Shown: positions 1 to 12,755 of the stretch, one piece after another
How positions within the stretch are numbered: the first letter of the stretch is position 1
Layout of the letters: every line of letters begins with the position of its first letter
NCBI RefSeq assembly: GCF_029227915.1
Contig: NC_079881.1
Location: 28,001,501-28,065,500, forward strand
Origin: Hydractinia symbiolongicarpus
Taxonomy: Eukaryota > Cnidaria > Hydrozoa > Anthoathecata > Hydractiniidae
Length of the DNA stretch: 64,000 nucleotides
Direction: 5' to 3'
Notes under the pieces: model-generated
The model's input: the letters and a program-made list of their open reading frames with translations, nothing else
Told to the model about the DNA's origin: nothing
The model's database searches: none
Position numbers and translations under genes: made by a program

Positions 1-2026
1 TTTGATGAGACGCTGAATAAAAGCAGTTTAATCGCCGGCAAACGAAAACCTGCGATTTCCCTAAATCCCGGACTCGGCCCGTATAGTCAAAAGTATACAA
101 AGAAAGTACCCAGGGAGTAAACTCATTTCCCAAACGATTTTTTAAATTATTTTTTCACCACTAAAACGCATAAGACTTGTAGTTTTTAAAAATGTTTTCA
201 TTTTTGATGAGACGCTGAATAAAAGAAGTTTAATCGCCGGCAAACAAAAACCCGCGATTTCCCGTAAATCCCGGGCTTGGCCCTTATAGTCAAAAGTATA
301 CAAAGAAAGTACCCAGGGAGTAAACTCATTTCCCGAATGATTTTTTATATTATTTTTTTACCACTAAACGCATGAGACTTGTAGTTTTCAAAAATGTTTT
401 CATTTTTGATGACACGCTGAATAAAAGAAGTTTAATCGCCGGCAAACAAAAACCCGCGATTTCCCGTAAATCCCGGGCTTGGCCCGTATAGTCAAAAGTA
501 TACAAAGAAAGTACCCAGGGAGTAAACTCATTTCCCGAATGATTTTTTATATTATTTTTTTACCACTAAACGCATGAGACTTGTGGTTTTCAAAAATGTT
601 TTCATTTTTGATGAGACGCTGAATAAAGGAAGTTTATTCGCCGGCAAACGAAACCCGCGATTTCCCGTAAATCCCGGGCTTGGCCCGTATAGTCAAAAGT
701 ATACAAAGAAAGTACCCAGGGAGTAAACTCATTTCCCGAACGATTTTTTAAATTACTTTTTCACCACTAAAACGCATTAGACTTGCAGTTTTTAAAAATG
801 TTTTCATTTTTGATAAGACGCTGAATAAAAGCAGTTTAATCGCCGACAAACGAAATCCCGCGATTTCCCGTAAATCCGGGGCTTGGCCCGTATAGCCGAA
901 TGTATACAAAGAAAGTACCCAGGGAGTAAACTCATTTCCCGAACGATTTTTTAAATTTTTTTTTCACCACTAAAACGCATGAGACTTGTAGTTTTCAAAA
1001 ATGTTTTCATTTTTGATGAGACGCTTAATGAAAGAGGTTTAATCGCTGGAAAACGAAAACCCGCGATTTCCCGTAAATCCCGGGCTTGGCCCGTATAGTC
1101 CAATGTATACAGAGAAAGTACCCTGTGAGTAAACTCATTTCCAGAACGATTTTTTAAATTATTTTTTCACTACTAAAACGCATAAGACTTGTAGTTTTTA
1201 AAAATGTTTTCATTTTTGATGAGACGCTGAATAAAAGACGTTTAATCGCCGGCAAACGAAAACCCGCGATTTCCCGTAAATCCCCGCTTGGCCCGTATAG
1301 TCAAAAGTATACAAAGAAAGTACCCAGGGAGTAAACTCATTTCCCGAACGATTTTTTAAATTAATTTTTTCACCACTAAAACGCATGAGACTTGTAGTTT
1401 TCAAAAATGTTTTCATTTTTGATGAGACGCTGAATAAAAGAAGTTTAATCGCCGGCAAACGAAAACCCGCGATTTCCCGTAAATCCCGGGCTTGGCCCGT
1501 ATAGTCAAAAGTATACAAAAAAAATACCCTCGGAGTAAACTCATTTCCCGAACGATTTTTTAAATTACTTTTTCACCACTAAAACGCATGAGACTTGTAG
1601 TTTTTAAAAATGTTTTCATTTTTGATGAGACGCTGAATAAAAGAAGTTTAATCAGCGGCAAACGAAAACCTGCGTTTTCCCGTAAATCCTGGACTCGGCC
1701 CGTATAGTCAAAAGTATACAAAGAAAGTACCCAGGGAGTAAACTCATTTCCCAAACGATTTTTTAAATTATTATTTCACCACTAAAACGCATGAGACTTG
1801 TAGTTTTCAAGAATGTTTTCATTTTTGATGAGACGCTGAATAAAAGCAGTTTAATCGCCGGCAAACGAAAACCCGCAATTTCCCGTAAATCCCGGGCTTG
1901 GCACGTATAGTCGAATGTATACAAAGAAAGTACCCTGTGAGTAAACTCATTTCCAGAACGATTTTTTAAATTATTTTTTCACCACTAAAACGCATAAGAC
2001 TTGTAGTTTTTAAAACTGTTTTCATT
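1..2026 (+). repeat. Mixed satellite monomers, no clear HOR
   Basis: Ten 202-203 bp units in which the GAAG, GCAG and GAGG variable blocks follow one another without a period I can see. Two monomers with CAAACAAAAACC and GAATGATTT (near 203-606) are adjacent and nearly identical, suggesting a local single-unit duplication. Nothing other than satellite is visible. Confidence 0.8.
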
Positions 2027-2835
2027 TTTGATAAGACGCTGAATAAAATAAGTTTAATCGCCGGCAAACGAAAACCCGCGATTTCCCGTAAATCCCGGCT
2101 TGGCCCGTATAGTCAAAAGTATACAAAGAAAGTACCCAGGGAGTAAACTCATTTCCCGAACGACTTTTTAAATTATTTTTTCACCACTAAATCGCATGAG
2201 ACTTGTAGTTTTCAAAAATGATTTCAATTTTGATGAGACGCTGAATAAAAGCAGTTTAATCGCTGGCAAACAAAAACCCACGATTTCCCGTAAATCCCGG
2301 GCTTGGCCCGTATAGTCAAAAGTATACAAAGAAAGTACCCAGGGAGTAAACTCATTTCCCGAATGATTTTTGATATTATTTTTTTACCACTAAACGCATG
2401 AGACTTGTAGTTTTCAAAAATGTTTTCATTTTTGATGACACGCTGAATAAAAGAAGTTTAATCGCCGGCAAACAAAAACCCGCGATTTCCCGTAAAGCCC
2501 GGGCTTGGCCCGTATAGTCAAAAGTATACAAAGAAATTACCCAGGGAGTAAACTCATTTCCCGAATGATTTTTTATATTATTTTTTTACCACTAAACGAA
2601 TGAGACTTTTAGTTTTCCAAAATGTTTTCATTTTTAATGAGACGCTTAATGAAAGAGGTTTAATCGCCGGCAAACGAAAACCCGCGATTTCCCGTAAATC
2701 CCGGGCTTGGCACGTATAGTCGAATGTATACAAAGAAAGTACCCTGTGAGTAAACTCATTTCCAGAACGATTTTTTAAATTATTTTTTCACCACTAAAAC
2801 GCATAAGACTTGTAGTTTTTAAAACTGTTTTCATT
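2027..2835 (+). repeat. Four-monomer module P-Q-R-S (809 bp)
   Basis: P has TTAAAACTG upstream of the anchor, then GATAAGACG and AAATAAGTTTAATCG. Q has AAATGATTTCAATTTTG and AATCGCTGGCAAAC. R has GATGACACGC and CAAACAAAAACC. S has TTAATGAGACGCTTAATG. The order P-Q-R restarts at 2,836, where it continues into a different fourth monomer, so the module was copied and then joined to new neighbours. R-S-P-Q-R recurs again at about 4.4-5.4 kb, shifted by about 2,025 bp (10 monomers). Confidence 0.8.
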
Positions 2836-4099
2836 TTTGATAAGACGCTGAATAAAATAAGTTTAATCGCCGGCAAACGAAAACCCGCGATTTCCCGTAA
2901 ATCCCGGCTTGGCCCGTATAGTCAAAAGTATACAAAGAAAGTACCCAGGGAGTAAACTCATTTCCCGAACGACTTTTTAAATTATTTTTTCACCACTAAA
3001 TCGCATGAGACTTGTAGTTTTCAAAAATGATTTCAATTTTGATGAGACGCTGAATAAAAGCAGTTTAATCGCTGGCAAACAAAAACCCGCGATTTCCCGT
3101 AAATCCCGGGCTTGGCCCGTATAGTCAAAAGTATACAAAGAAAGTACCCAGGGAGTAAACTCATTTCCCGAATGATTTTTGATATTATTTTTTTACCACT
3201 AAACGCATGAGACTTGTAGTTTTCAAAAATGTTTTCATTTTTGATGACACGCTGAATAAAAGAAGTTTAATCGCCGGCAAACAAAAACCCGCGATTTCCC
3301 GTAAATCCCGGGCTTGGCCCGTATAGTCAAAAGTATACAAAGAAAGTACCCAGGGAGTAAACTCATTTCCCGAATGATTTTTTATATTATTTTTTTACCA
3401 CTAAACGCATGAGACTTGTAGTTTTAAAAAATGTTTTCATTTTTGATGAGACGCTGAATAAAAGAAGTTTAATCGCCGGCAAACGAAAACCCGAGATTTC
3501 CCCTAAATCCCGGGCTTGGCCCGTATAGTCAAAAGTATACAAAGAAAGTACCCAGGGAGTAAACTCATTTCCCGAACGATTTTTTATATTATTTTTTTAC
3601 CACTAAACGCATGAGACTTGTAGTTTTTAAAAATATTTTCATTTTTGATGAGACGCTGAATAAAAGAAGTTTATTCGCCAGCAACCGAAAACCCGCGATT
3701 TCTCGTAAATCCCGGGCTTGGCCCGTATAGTCAAAAGTATACAAAGAAAGTACCCAGGGAGTAAACTCATTTCCCGAACGATTTTTTAAATTACTTTTTC
3801 ACCACTAAAACGCATGAGACTTGTAGTTTTTAAAAATGTTTTCATTTTTGATGAGACGCTGAATAAAAGAAGTTTAATCGCCGGCAACCGAAAACCTGCG
3901 ATTTCCCCTAAATCCTGGACTCGGCCCGTATAGTCAAAAGTATACAAAAAAAGTACCCAGGGAGTAAACTCATTTCCCAAACGATTTTTTAAATTATTAT
4001 TTCACCACTAAAACGCATGAGACTTGTAATTTTCAAGAATGTTTTCATTTTTGATGAGACGCTGAATAAAAGCAGTTTAATCGCCGGCAAACGAAAACC
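2836..4099 (+). repeat. 3,034-bp-offset duplication, copy 1
   Basis: Starting at a P monomer, about six consecutive monomers (P, Q, R and three further variants, including one with CCCGAGATTTCCCC and one with TTCGCCAGCAACCG) reappear in the same order and almost base for base at 5,870-7,133. The offset is exactly 3,034 bp, or 15 monomers. Similarity stops where copy 1 reads AACCCGCG and copy 2 reads AACCTGCG followed by CCCTAAATCCC. Confidence 0.85.
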
Positions 4100-5869
4100 C
4101 GCGATTTCCCGTAAATCCCGGGCTTGGCACGTATAGTCGAATGTATACAAAGAAAGTACCCTGTGAGTAAACTCATTTCCAGAACGATTATTTAAATTAT
4201 TTTGTCACCACTAAAACGCATAAGACTTGTAGTTTTTAAAAATGTTTTCATTTTTGATGAGACGCTGAATAAAAGAAGTTTAATCGCCGGCAAACGAAAA
4301 CCCGCGATTTCCCGTAAATCCCGGCTTGGCCCGTATAGTCAAAAGTGTACAAAGAAAGTACCCAGGGAGTAAACTCATTTCCCGAACTTTTTTTTAAATT
4401 ATTTTTGCACCACTAAAACGCATAAGACTTGTAGTTTTCAAAATCGTTTTCATTTTTGATGACACGCTGAATAAAAGAAGTTTAATCGCCGGCAAACAAA
4501 AACCCGCGATTTCCCGTAAATCCCGGGCTTGGCCCGTATAGTCAAAAGTATACAAAGAAAGTACCCAGGGAGTAAACTCATTTCCCGAATGATTTTTTAT
4601 ATTATTTTTTTACCACTAAACGAATGAGACTTTTAGTTTTCCAAAATGTTTTCATTTTTAATGAGACGCTTAATGAAAGAGGTTTAATCGCCGGCAAACG
4701 AAAACCCGCGATTTCCCGTAAATCCCGGGCTTGGCACGTATAGTCGAATGTATACAAAGAAAGTACCCTGTGAGTAAACTCATTTCCAGAACGATTTTTT
4801 AAATTATTTTTTCACCACTAAAACGCATAAGACTTGTAGTTTTTAAAACTGTTTTCATTTTTGATAAGACGCTGAATAAAATAAGTTTAATCGCCGGCAA
4901 ACGAAAACCCGCGATTTCCCGTAAATCCCGGCTTGGCCCGTATAGTCAAAAGTATACAAAGAAAGTACCCAGGGAGTAAACTCATTTCCCGAACGACTTT
5001 TTAAATTATTTTTTCACCACTAAATCGCATGAGACTTGTAGTTTTCAAAAATGATTTCAATTTTGATGAGACGCTGAATAAAAGCAGTTTAATCGCTGGC
5101 AAACAAAAACCCGCGATTTCCCGTAAATCCCGGGCTTGGCCCGTATAGTCAAAAGTATACAAAGAAAGTACCCAGGGAGTAAACTCATTTCCCGAATGAT
5201 TTTTGATATTATTTTTTTACCACTAAACGCATGAGACTTGTAGTTTTCAAAAATGTTTTCATTTTTGATGACACGCTGAATAAAAGAAGTTTAATCGCCG
5301 GCAAACAAAAACCCGCGATTTCCCGTAAATCCCGGGCTTGGCCCGTATAGTCAAAAGTATACAAAGAAAGTACCCAGGGAGTAAACTCATTTCCCGAATG
5401 ATTTTTTATATTATTTTTTTACCACTAAACGCATGAGACTTGTAGTTTTTAAAACTGTTTTCATTTTTGATAAGACGCTGAATAAAATAAGTTTAATCGC
5501 CGGCAAACGAAAACCCGCGATTTCCCGTAAATCCCGGGCTTGGCCCGTATAGTCAAAAGTATACAAAGAAAGTACCCAGGGAGTAAACTCATTTCCCGAA
5601 TGATTTTTGATATTATTTTTTTACCACTAAACGCATGAGACTTGTAGTTTTCAAAAATGTTTTCATTTTTGATGACACGCTGAATAAAAGAAGTTTAATC
5701 GCCGGCAAACAAAAACCCGCGATTTCCCGTAAATCCCGGGCTTGGCCCGTATAGTCAAAAGTATACAAAGAAAGTACCCAGGGAGTAAACTCATTTCCCG
5801 AATGATTTTTTATATTATTTTTTTACCACTAAACGCATGAGACTTGTAGTTTTTAAAACTGTTTTCATT

Positions 5870-7133
5870 TTTGATAAGACGCTGAATAAAATAAGTTTAA
5901 TCGCCGGCAAACGAAAACCCGCGATTTCCCGTAAATCCCGGCTTGGCCCGTATAGTCAAAAGTATACAAAGAAAGTACCCAGGGAGTAAACTCATTTCCC
6001 GAACGACTTTTTAAATTATTTTTTCACCACTAAATCGCATGAGACTTGTAGTTTTCAAAAATGATTTCAATTTTGATGAGACGCTGAATAAAAGCAGTTT
6101 AATCGCTGGCAAACAAAAACCCGCGATTTCCCGTAAATCCCGGGCTTGGCCCGTATAGTCAAAAGTATACAAAGAAAGTACCCAGGGAGTAAACTCATTT
6201 CCCGAATGATTTTTGATATTATTTTTTTACCACTAAACGCATGAGACTTGTAGTTTTCAAAAATGTTTTCATTTTTGATGACACGCTGAATAAAAGAAGT
6301 TTAATCGCCGGCAAACAAAAACCCGCGATTTCCCGTAAATCCCGGGCTTGGCCCGTATAGTCAAAAGTATACAAAGAAAGTACCCAGGGAGTAAACTCAT
6401 TTCCCGAATGATTTTTTATATTATTTTTTTACCACTAAACGCATGAGACTTGTAGTTTTAAAAAATGTTTTCATTTTTGATGAGACGCTGAATAAAAGAA
6501 GTTTAATCGCCGGCAAACGAAAACCCGAGATTTCCCCTAAATCCCGGGCTTGGCCCGTATAGTCAAAAGTATACAAAGAAAGTACCCAGGGAGTAAACTC
6601 ATTTCCCGAACGATTTTTTATATTATTTTTTTACCACTAAACGCATGAGACTTGTAGTTTTTAAAAATATTTTCATTTTTGATGAGACGCTGAATAAAAG
6701 AAGTTTATTCGCCAGCAACCGAAAACCCGCGATTTCTCGTAAATCCCGGGCTTGGCCCGTATAGTCAAAAGTATACAAAGAAAGTACCCAGGGAGTAAAC
6801 TCATTTCCCGAACGATTTTTTAAATTACTTTTTCACCACTAAAACGCATGAGACTTGTAGTTTTTAAAAATGTTTTCATTTTTGATGAGACGCTGAATAA
6901 AAGAAGTTTAATCGCCGGCAACCGAAAACCTGCGATTTCCCCTAAATCCTGGACTCGGCCCGTATAGTCAAAAGTATACAAAAAAAGTACCCAGGGAGTA
7001 AACTCATTTCCCAAACGATTTTTTAAATTATTATTTCACCACTAAAACGCATGAGACTTGTAATTTTCAAGAATGTTTTCATTTTTGATGAGACGCTGAA
7101 TAAAAGCAGTTTAATCGCCGGCAAACGAAAACC
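5870..7133 (+). repeat. 3,034-bp-offset duplication, copy 2
   Basis: Partner of 2,836-4,099, with rare markers preserved (AATCGCTGG, CCCGAGATTT, CCAGCAACCG, GTAATTTTCAAGAATG). The monomer just before this copy is an R type, while copy 1 is preceded by an S type, so the left breakpoint lies near the start of the P monomer. Directly upstream (about 5.45-5.87 kb) P and R monomers appear as an extra pair, P'-R, showing smaller expansions inside the block. Confidence 0.85.
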
Positions 7134-8501
7134 TGCGATTTCCCTAAATCCCGGACTCGGCCCGTATAGGCAAAGGCATACAAAGAAAGTACCCAGGGAG
7201 TAAACTCATTTCCAGAACGATTTTTTAAATTATTTTTTCACCACTAAAACGCATAAGACTTGTAGTTTTTAAAAATGTTTTTATTTTTGATGAGACGCTG
7301 AATAAAAGAAGTTTAATCGCCGGCAAACGAAAACCCGCGATTTCCCGTAAATCCCAGGCTTGGCCCGTATAGTCAAAAGTATACAAAGAAAGTACTCAGG
7401 AAGTAAACTCATTTCCCGAACGATTTTTTATATTATTTTTTTACCACTAAACGCATGAGACTTGTAGTTTTCAAAAATATTTTCATATTTGATGGGACGC
7501 TGAATAAAAGAAGTTTAATCGCCGGCAAACAAAAATCCGCGATTTCCCGTAAATCCCGGACTCGGCCCGTATAGTCAAAAGTACACAAAGAAAGTACCCA
7601 GGGAGTAAACTCATTTCCCGAACGATTTTTTAAATTATTTTTTCACCACTAAAACGCATGAGACTTGTAGTTTTCAAAAATGTTTTCATTTTTGATGAGA
7701 CGCTTAATGAAAGAGGTTTAATCGCCGGCAAACGAAATCCCGCGCTTTCCCGTAAATCCGGGGCTTGGCCCGTATAGTCGAATGTATACAAAGAAAGTAC
7801 CCAGGGAGTAAACTCATTTCCCGAACGATTTTTTAAATTTTTTTTTCACCACTAAAACGCATGAGACTTGTAGTTTTCAAAAATGTTTTCATTTTTGATG
7901 AGACGCTGAATAAAACAAGTTTAATCGCCGGCAAACGAAAACCTGCGATTTCCCGTAAATCCTGGACTCGGCCCGTATAGTCAAAAGTATACAAAGAAAG
8001 TACCCAGGGAGTAAACTCATTTCCCAAACGATTTTTTAAATTATTATTTCACCACTAAAACGCATGAGACTTGTAGTTTTCAAGAATGTTTTCATTTTTG
8101 ATGAGACGCTGAATAAAAGCAGTTTAATCGCCGGCAAACGAAAACCCGCGATTTCCCGTAAATCCCGGGCTTGGCACGTATAGTCGAATGTATACAAAGA
8201 AAGTACCCTGTGAGTAAACTCATTTCCAGAACGATTATTTAAATTATTTTGTCACCACTAAAACGCATAAGACTTGTAGTTTTTAAAAATGTTTTCATTT
8301 TTGATGAGACGCTGAATAAAAGAAGTTTAATCGCCGGCAAACGAAAACCCGCGATTTCCCGTAAATCCCGGCTTGGCCCGTATAGTCAAAAGTGTACAAA
8401 GAAAGTACCCAGGGAGTAAACTCATTTCCCGAACTTTTTTTTAAATTATTTTTGCACCACTAAAACGCATAAGACTTGTAGTTTTCAAAATTGTTTTCAT
8501 T
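7084..8501 (+). repeat. 7-monomer HOR (1,418 bp), copy 1
   Basis: Seven ordered variants: a GCAG monomer with CCCTAAATCCC and TAGGCAAAGGCATAC; one with ATTTTTATTTTTG upstream and CCCAGGC; one with CATATTTGATGGG and AAAATCCGCG; one GAGG monomer with CGAAATCCCGCG and TCCGGGG; a GAAG/ACAAG monomer with CCTGGACTCGG; a GCAG monomer with GGGCTTGGCACG; and one with AGTGTACAAAG. The order repeats at 8,502, so the unit is 1,418 bp. In this copy the sixth-to-seventh junction carries GATTATTTAAATTATTTTG, shared with about 4.19 kb but not with copy 2. Confidence 0.88.
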
Positions 8502-9919
8502 TTTGATGAGACGCTGAATAAAAGCAGTTTAATCGCCGGCAAACGAAAACCTGCGATTTCCCTAAATCCCGGACTCGGCCCGTATAGGCAAAGGCATACA
8601 AAGAAAGTACCCAGGGAGTAAACTCATTTCCAGAACGATTTTTTAAATTATTTTTTCACCACTAAAACGCATAAGACTTGTAGTTTTTAAAAATGTTTTT
8701 ATTTTTGATGAGACGCTGAATAAAAGAAGTTTAATCGCCGGCAAACGAAAACCCGCGATTTCCCGTAAATCCCAGGCTTGGCCCGTATAGTCAAAAGTAT
8801 ACAAAGAAAGTACTCAGGGAGTAAACTCATTTCCCGAACGATTTTTTATATTATTTTTTTACCACTAAACGCATGAGACTTGTAGTTTTCAAAAATATTT
8901 TCATATTTGATGGGACGCTGAATAAAAGAAGTTTAATCGCCGGCAAACAAAAATCCGCGATTTCCCGTAAATCCCGGACTCGGCCCGTATAGTCAAAAGT
9001 ACACAAAGAAAGTACCCAGGGAGTAAACTCATTTCCCGAACGATTTTTTAAATTATTTTTTCACCACTAAAACGCATGAGACTTGTAGTTTTCAAAAATG
9101 TTTTCATTTTTGATGAGACGCTTAATGAAAGAGGTTTAATCGCCGGCAAACGAAATCCCGCGTTTTCCCGTAAATCCGGGGCTTGGCCCGTATAGTCGAA
9201 TGTATACAAAGAAAGTACCCAGGGAGTAAACTCATTTCCCGAACGATTTTTTAAATTTTTTTTTCACCACTAAAACGCATGAGACTTGTAGTTTTCAAAA
9301 ATGTTTTCATTTTTGATGAGACGCTGAATAAAAGAAGTTTAATCGCCGGCAAACGAAAACCTGCGATTTCCCGTAAATCCTGGACTCGGCCCGTATAGTC
9401 AAAAGTATACAAAGAAAGTACCCAGGGAGTAAACTCATTTCCCAAACGATTTTTTAAATTATTATTTCACCACTAAAACGCATGAGACTTGTAGTTTTCA
9501 AGAATGTTTTCATTTTTGATGAGACGCTGAATAAAAGCAGTTTAATCGCCGGCAAACGAAAACCCGCGATTTCCCGTAAATCCCGGGCTTGGCACGTATA
9601 GTCGAATGTATACAAAGAAAGTACCCTGTGATTAAACTCATTTCCAGAACGATTTTTAAAATTATTTTTTCACCACTAAAACGCCTAAGACTTGTAGTTT
9701 TTAAAAATGTTTTCATTTTTGATGAGACGCTGAATAAAAGAAGTTTAATCGCCGGCAAACGAAAAACCGCGATTTCCCGTAAATCCCGGCTTGGCCCGTA
9801 TAGTCAAAAGTATACAAAGAAAGTACCCAGGGAGTAAACTCATTTCCCGAACGACTTTTTAAATTATTTTTTCACCACTAAATCGCATGAGACTTGTAGT
9901 TTTCAAAAATGTTTTCATT
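8502..9919 (+). repeat. 7-monomer HOR (1,418 bp), copy 2
   Basis: Same seven variants in the same order as 7,084-8,501. TAGGCAAAGGCAT recurs at 7,171, 8,589 and 10,007, each 1,418 bp apart, and CATATTTGATGGG at 7,484 and 8,902. A third copy begins at 9,920 but keeps only its first monomer before changing into a dimer pattern. A shifted piece of the same unit, from the CATATTTGATGGG monomer onward, reappears at about 12.9-13.8 kb, 4,052 bp (20 monomers) downstream. Confidence 0.88.
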
Positions 9920-11131
9920 TTTGATGAGACGCTGAATAAAAGCAGTTTAATCGCCGGCAAACGAAAACCTGCGATTTCTCTAAATCCCGGACTCGGCCCG
10001 TATAGGCAAAGGCATACAAACAAAGTACCCAGGGAGTAAACTCATTTCCCGAACGATTTTTTAAATTATTTTTTCACCACTAAAACGCAAAGACTTGTAG
10101 TTTTTAAAAATGTTTTCATTTTTGATGAGACGCTGAATAAAAGAAGTTTAATCGCCGGCAAACAAAAATCCGCGATTTCCCGTAAATCCCGGACTCGGCC
10201 CGTATAGTCAAAAGTATACAAAGAAAGTACCCAGGGAGTAAACTCATTTCCCGAACGATTTTTTAAATTATTTTTTCACCACTAAATCGCATGAGACTTG
10301 TAGTTTTCAAAAATGTTTTCATTTTTGATGAGACGCTGAATAAAAGCAGTTTAATCGCCGGCAAACGAAAACCTGCGATTTCCCTAAATCCCGGACTCAG
10401 CCCGTATAGGCAAAGGCATACAAAGAAAGTACCCAGGGAGTAAACTCATTTCCAGAACGATTTTTTAAATTATTTTTTCACCACTAAAACGCATAAGACT
10501 TGTAGTTTTTAAAAATGTTTTCATTTTTGATGAGACGCTGAATAAAAGAAGTTTAATCGCCGGCAAACGAAAACCCGCGATTTCCCGTAAATCCTGGCTT
10601 GGCCCGTATAGTCAAAAGTATACAAAGAAAGTACCCAGGGAGTAAACTGATTTCCCGAACGACTTTTTAAATTATTTTTTCACCACTAAATCGCATGAGA
10701 CTTGTAGTTTTTAAAAATGTTTTCATTTTTGATGAGACGCTGAATAAAAGCAGTTTAATCGCCGGCAAACGAAAACCTGCGATTTCTCTAAATCCCGGAC
10801 TCGGCCCTTATAGGCAAAGGCATACAAACAAAGTACCCAGGGAGTAAACTCATTTCCCGAACGATTTTTTAAATTATTTTTTCACCACTAAAACGCATAA
10901 GACTTGTAGTTTTTAAAAATGTTTTCATTTTTGATGAGACGCTGAATAAAAGAAGTTTAATCGCCGGCAAACAAAAATCCGCAATTTCCCGTAAATCCCG
11001 GACTCGGCCCGTATAGTCAAAAGTATAAAAAGAAAGTACCCAGGGAGTAAACTCATTTCCCGAACGATTTTTTAAATTATTTTTTCACCACTAAAACGCA
11101 TGAGACTTGTAGTTTTCAAAAATGTTTTCAT
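9920..11131 (+). repeat. Dimeric repeat, 404 bp x3
   Basis: GCAG-type monomers with TAGGCAAAGGCATAC start at 9,920, 10,324 and 10,728, exactly 404 bp apart. Each alternates with a GAAG-type monomer (AAAATCCGCG in the first and third, CCTGGCTTGG in the second). This is an AB-AB-AB dimeric structure growing out of the first monomer of the 1,418-bp HOR. Confidence 0.8.
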
Positions 11132-11537
11132 TTTTGATGAGACGCTTAATGAAAGAGGTTTAATCGCCGGCAAACGAAATCCCGCTTTTCCCGTCAATCC
11201 GGGGCTTGGCCCGTATAGTCGAATGTATACAAAGAAAGTACCCAGGGAGTAAACTCATTTCCCGAACGATTTTTTAAATTTTTTTTTCACCACTAAAACG
11301 CATGAGACTTGTAGTTTTCAAATATGTTTTCATTTTTGATGAGACGCTGAATAAAAGAAGTTTAATCGCCGGCAAACGAAAACCTGCGATTTCCCGTAAA
11401 TCCTGGACTCGGCCCGTATAGTCAAAAGTATACAAAGAAAGTACCCAGGGAGTAAACTCATTTCCCAAACGATTTTTTATATTATTATTTCACCACTAAA
11501 ACGCATGAGACTTGTAGTTTTCAAGAATGTTTTCATT

Positions 11538-12755
11538 TTTGATGAGACGCTGAATAAAAGCAGTTTAATCGCCGGCAAACGAAAACCCGCGATTTCCCGT
11601 AAATCCCGGGCTTGGCACGTATAGTCGAATGTATACAAAGAAAGTACCCTGTGAGTAAACTCATTTCCCGAACGATTTTTTAAATTATTTTTTCACCACT
11701 AAAACGCATAAGACTTGTAGTTTTTAAAACTGTTTTCATTTTTAATAAGACGCTGAATAAAAGAAGTTTAATCGCCGGCAAACGAAAACCTGCGATTTCC
11801 CGTAAATCCTGGACTCGGCCCGTATAGTCAAAAGTATACAAAGAAAGTACCCAGGGAGTAAACTCATTTCCCAAACGATTTTTTAAATTATTATTTCACC
11901 ACTAAAACGCATGAGACTTGTAATTTTCAAGAATGTTTTCATTTTTGATGAGACGCTGAATAAAAGCAGTTTAATCGCCGGCAAACGAAAACCCGCGATT
12001 TCCCGTAAATCCCGGGCTTCGCACGTATAGTCGAATGTATACAAAGAAAGTACCCAGGGAGTAAACTCATTTCCAGAACGTTTTTTTAAATTATTTTTTC
12101 ACCACTAAAACGCATAAGACTTGTAGTTTTTAAAAATGTTTTTATTTTTGATGAGACGCTGAATAAAAGAAGTTTAATCGCCGGCAAACGAAAACCCGCA
12201 ATTTCCCGTAAATCCCGGGCTTGGCCCGTATAGTCAAAAGTATACAAAGAAAGTACCCAGGGAGTAAACTCATTTCCCAAACGATTTTTTATATTATTAT
12301 TTCACCACTAAAACGCATGAGACTTGTAGTTTTCAAGAATGTTTTCATTTTTGATGAGACGCTGAATAAAAACAGTTTAATCGCCGGCAAACGAAAACCC
12401 GCGATTTCCCGTAATTCCCGGGCTTGGCACGTATAGTCGAATGTATACAAAGAAAGTACCCTGTGAGTAAACTCATTTCCCGAACGATTTTTTGAATTAT
12501 TTCTTCACCACTAAAACGCATAAGACTTGTAGTTTTTAAAACTGTTTTCATTTTTGATAAGACGCTGAATAAAAGAAGTTTAATCGCCGGCAAACAAAAA
12601 CCTGCGATTTCCCGTAAATCCTGGACTCGGCCCGTATAGTCAAAAGTATACAAAGAAAGTACCCAGGGAGTAAACTCATTTCCCAAACGATTTTTTAAAT
12701 TATTATTTCACCACTAAAACGCATAAGACTTGTAATTTTCAAGATTGTTTTCATT
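11538..12755 (+). repeat. Dimeric repeat, 406 bp x3
   Basis: GCAG monomers with an upstream TTTTCAAGAATG and a GGGCTTGGCACG-like core begin at 11,538, 11,944, 12,350 and 12,756, exactly 406 bp apart. Between them sit GAAG monomers, two of which have AAAACTG plus CCTGGACTCGG. Both members are 203 bp, unlike the 202-bp pairs just to the left, so this dimer expanded independently. Confidence 0.8.

Noticed and set aside
8540-8590. Plant-type telomere repeat CCCTAAA in some monomers (also near 54, 7,140, 10,380, 14,030, 14,430, 15,440 and 15,850)
   Set aside because: CCCTAAATCCC arises by loss of one G from the usual CCCGTAAATCCC. It occurs as a single unit per monomer, never in tandem, so it is not an interstitial telomere tract.
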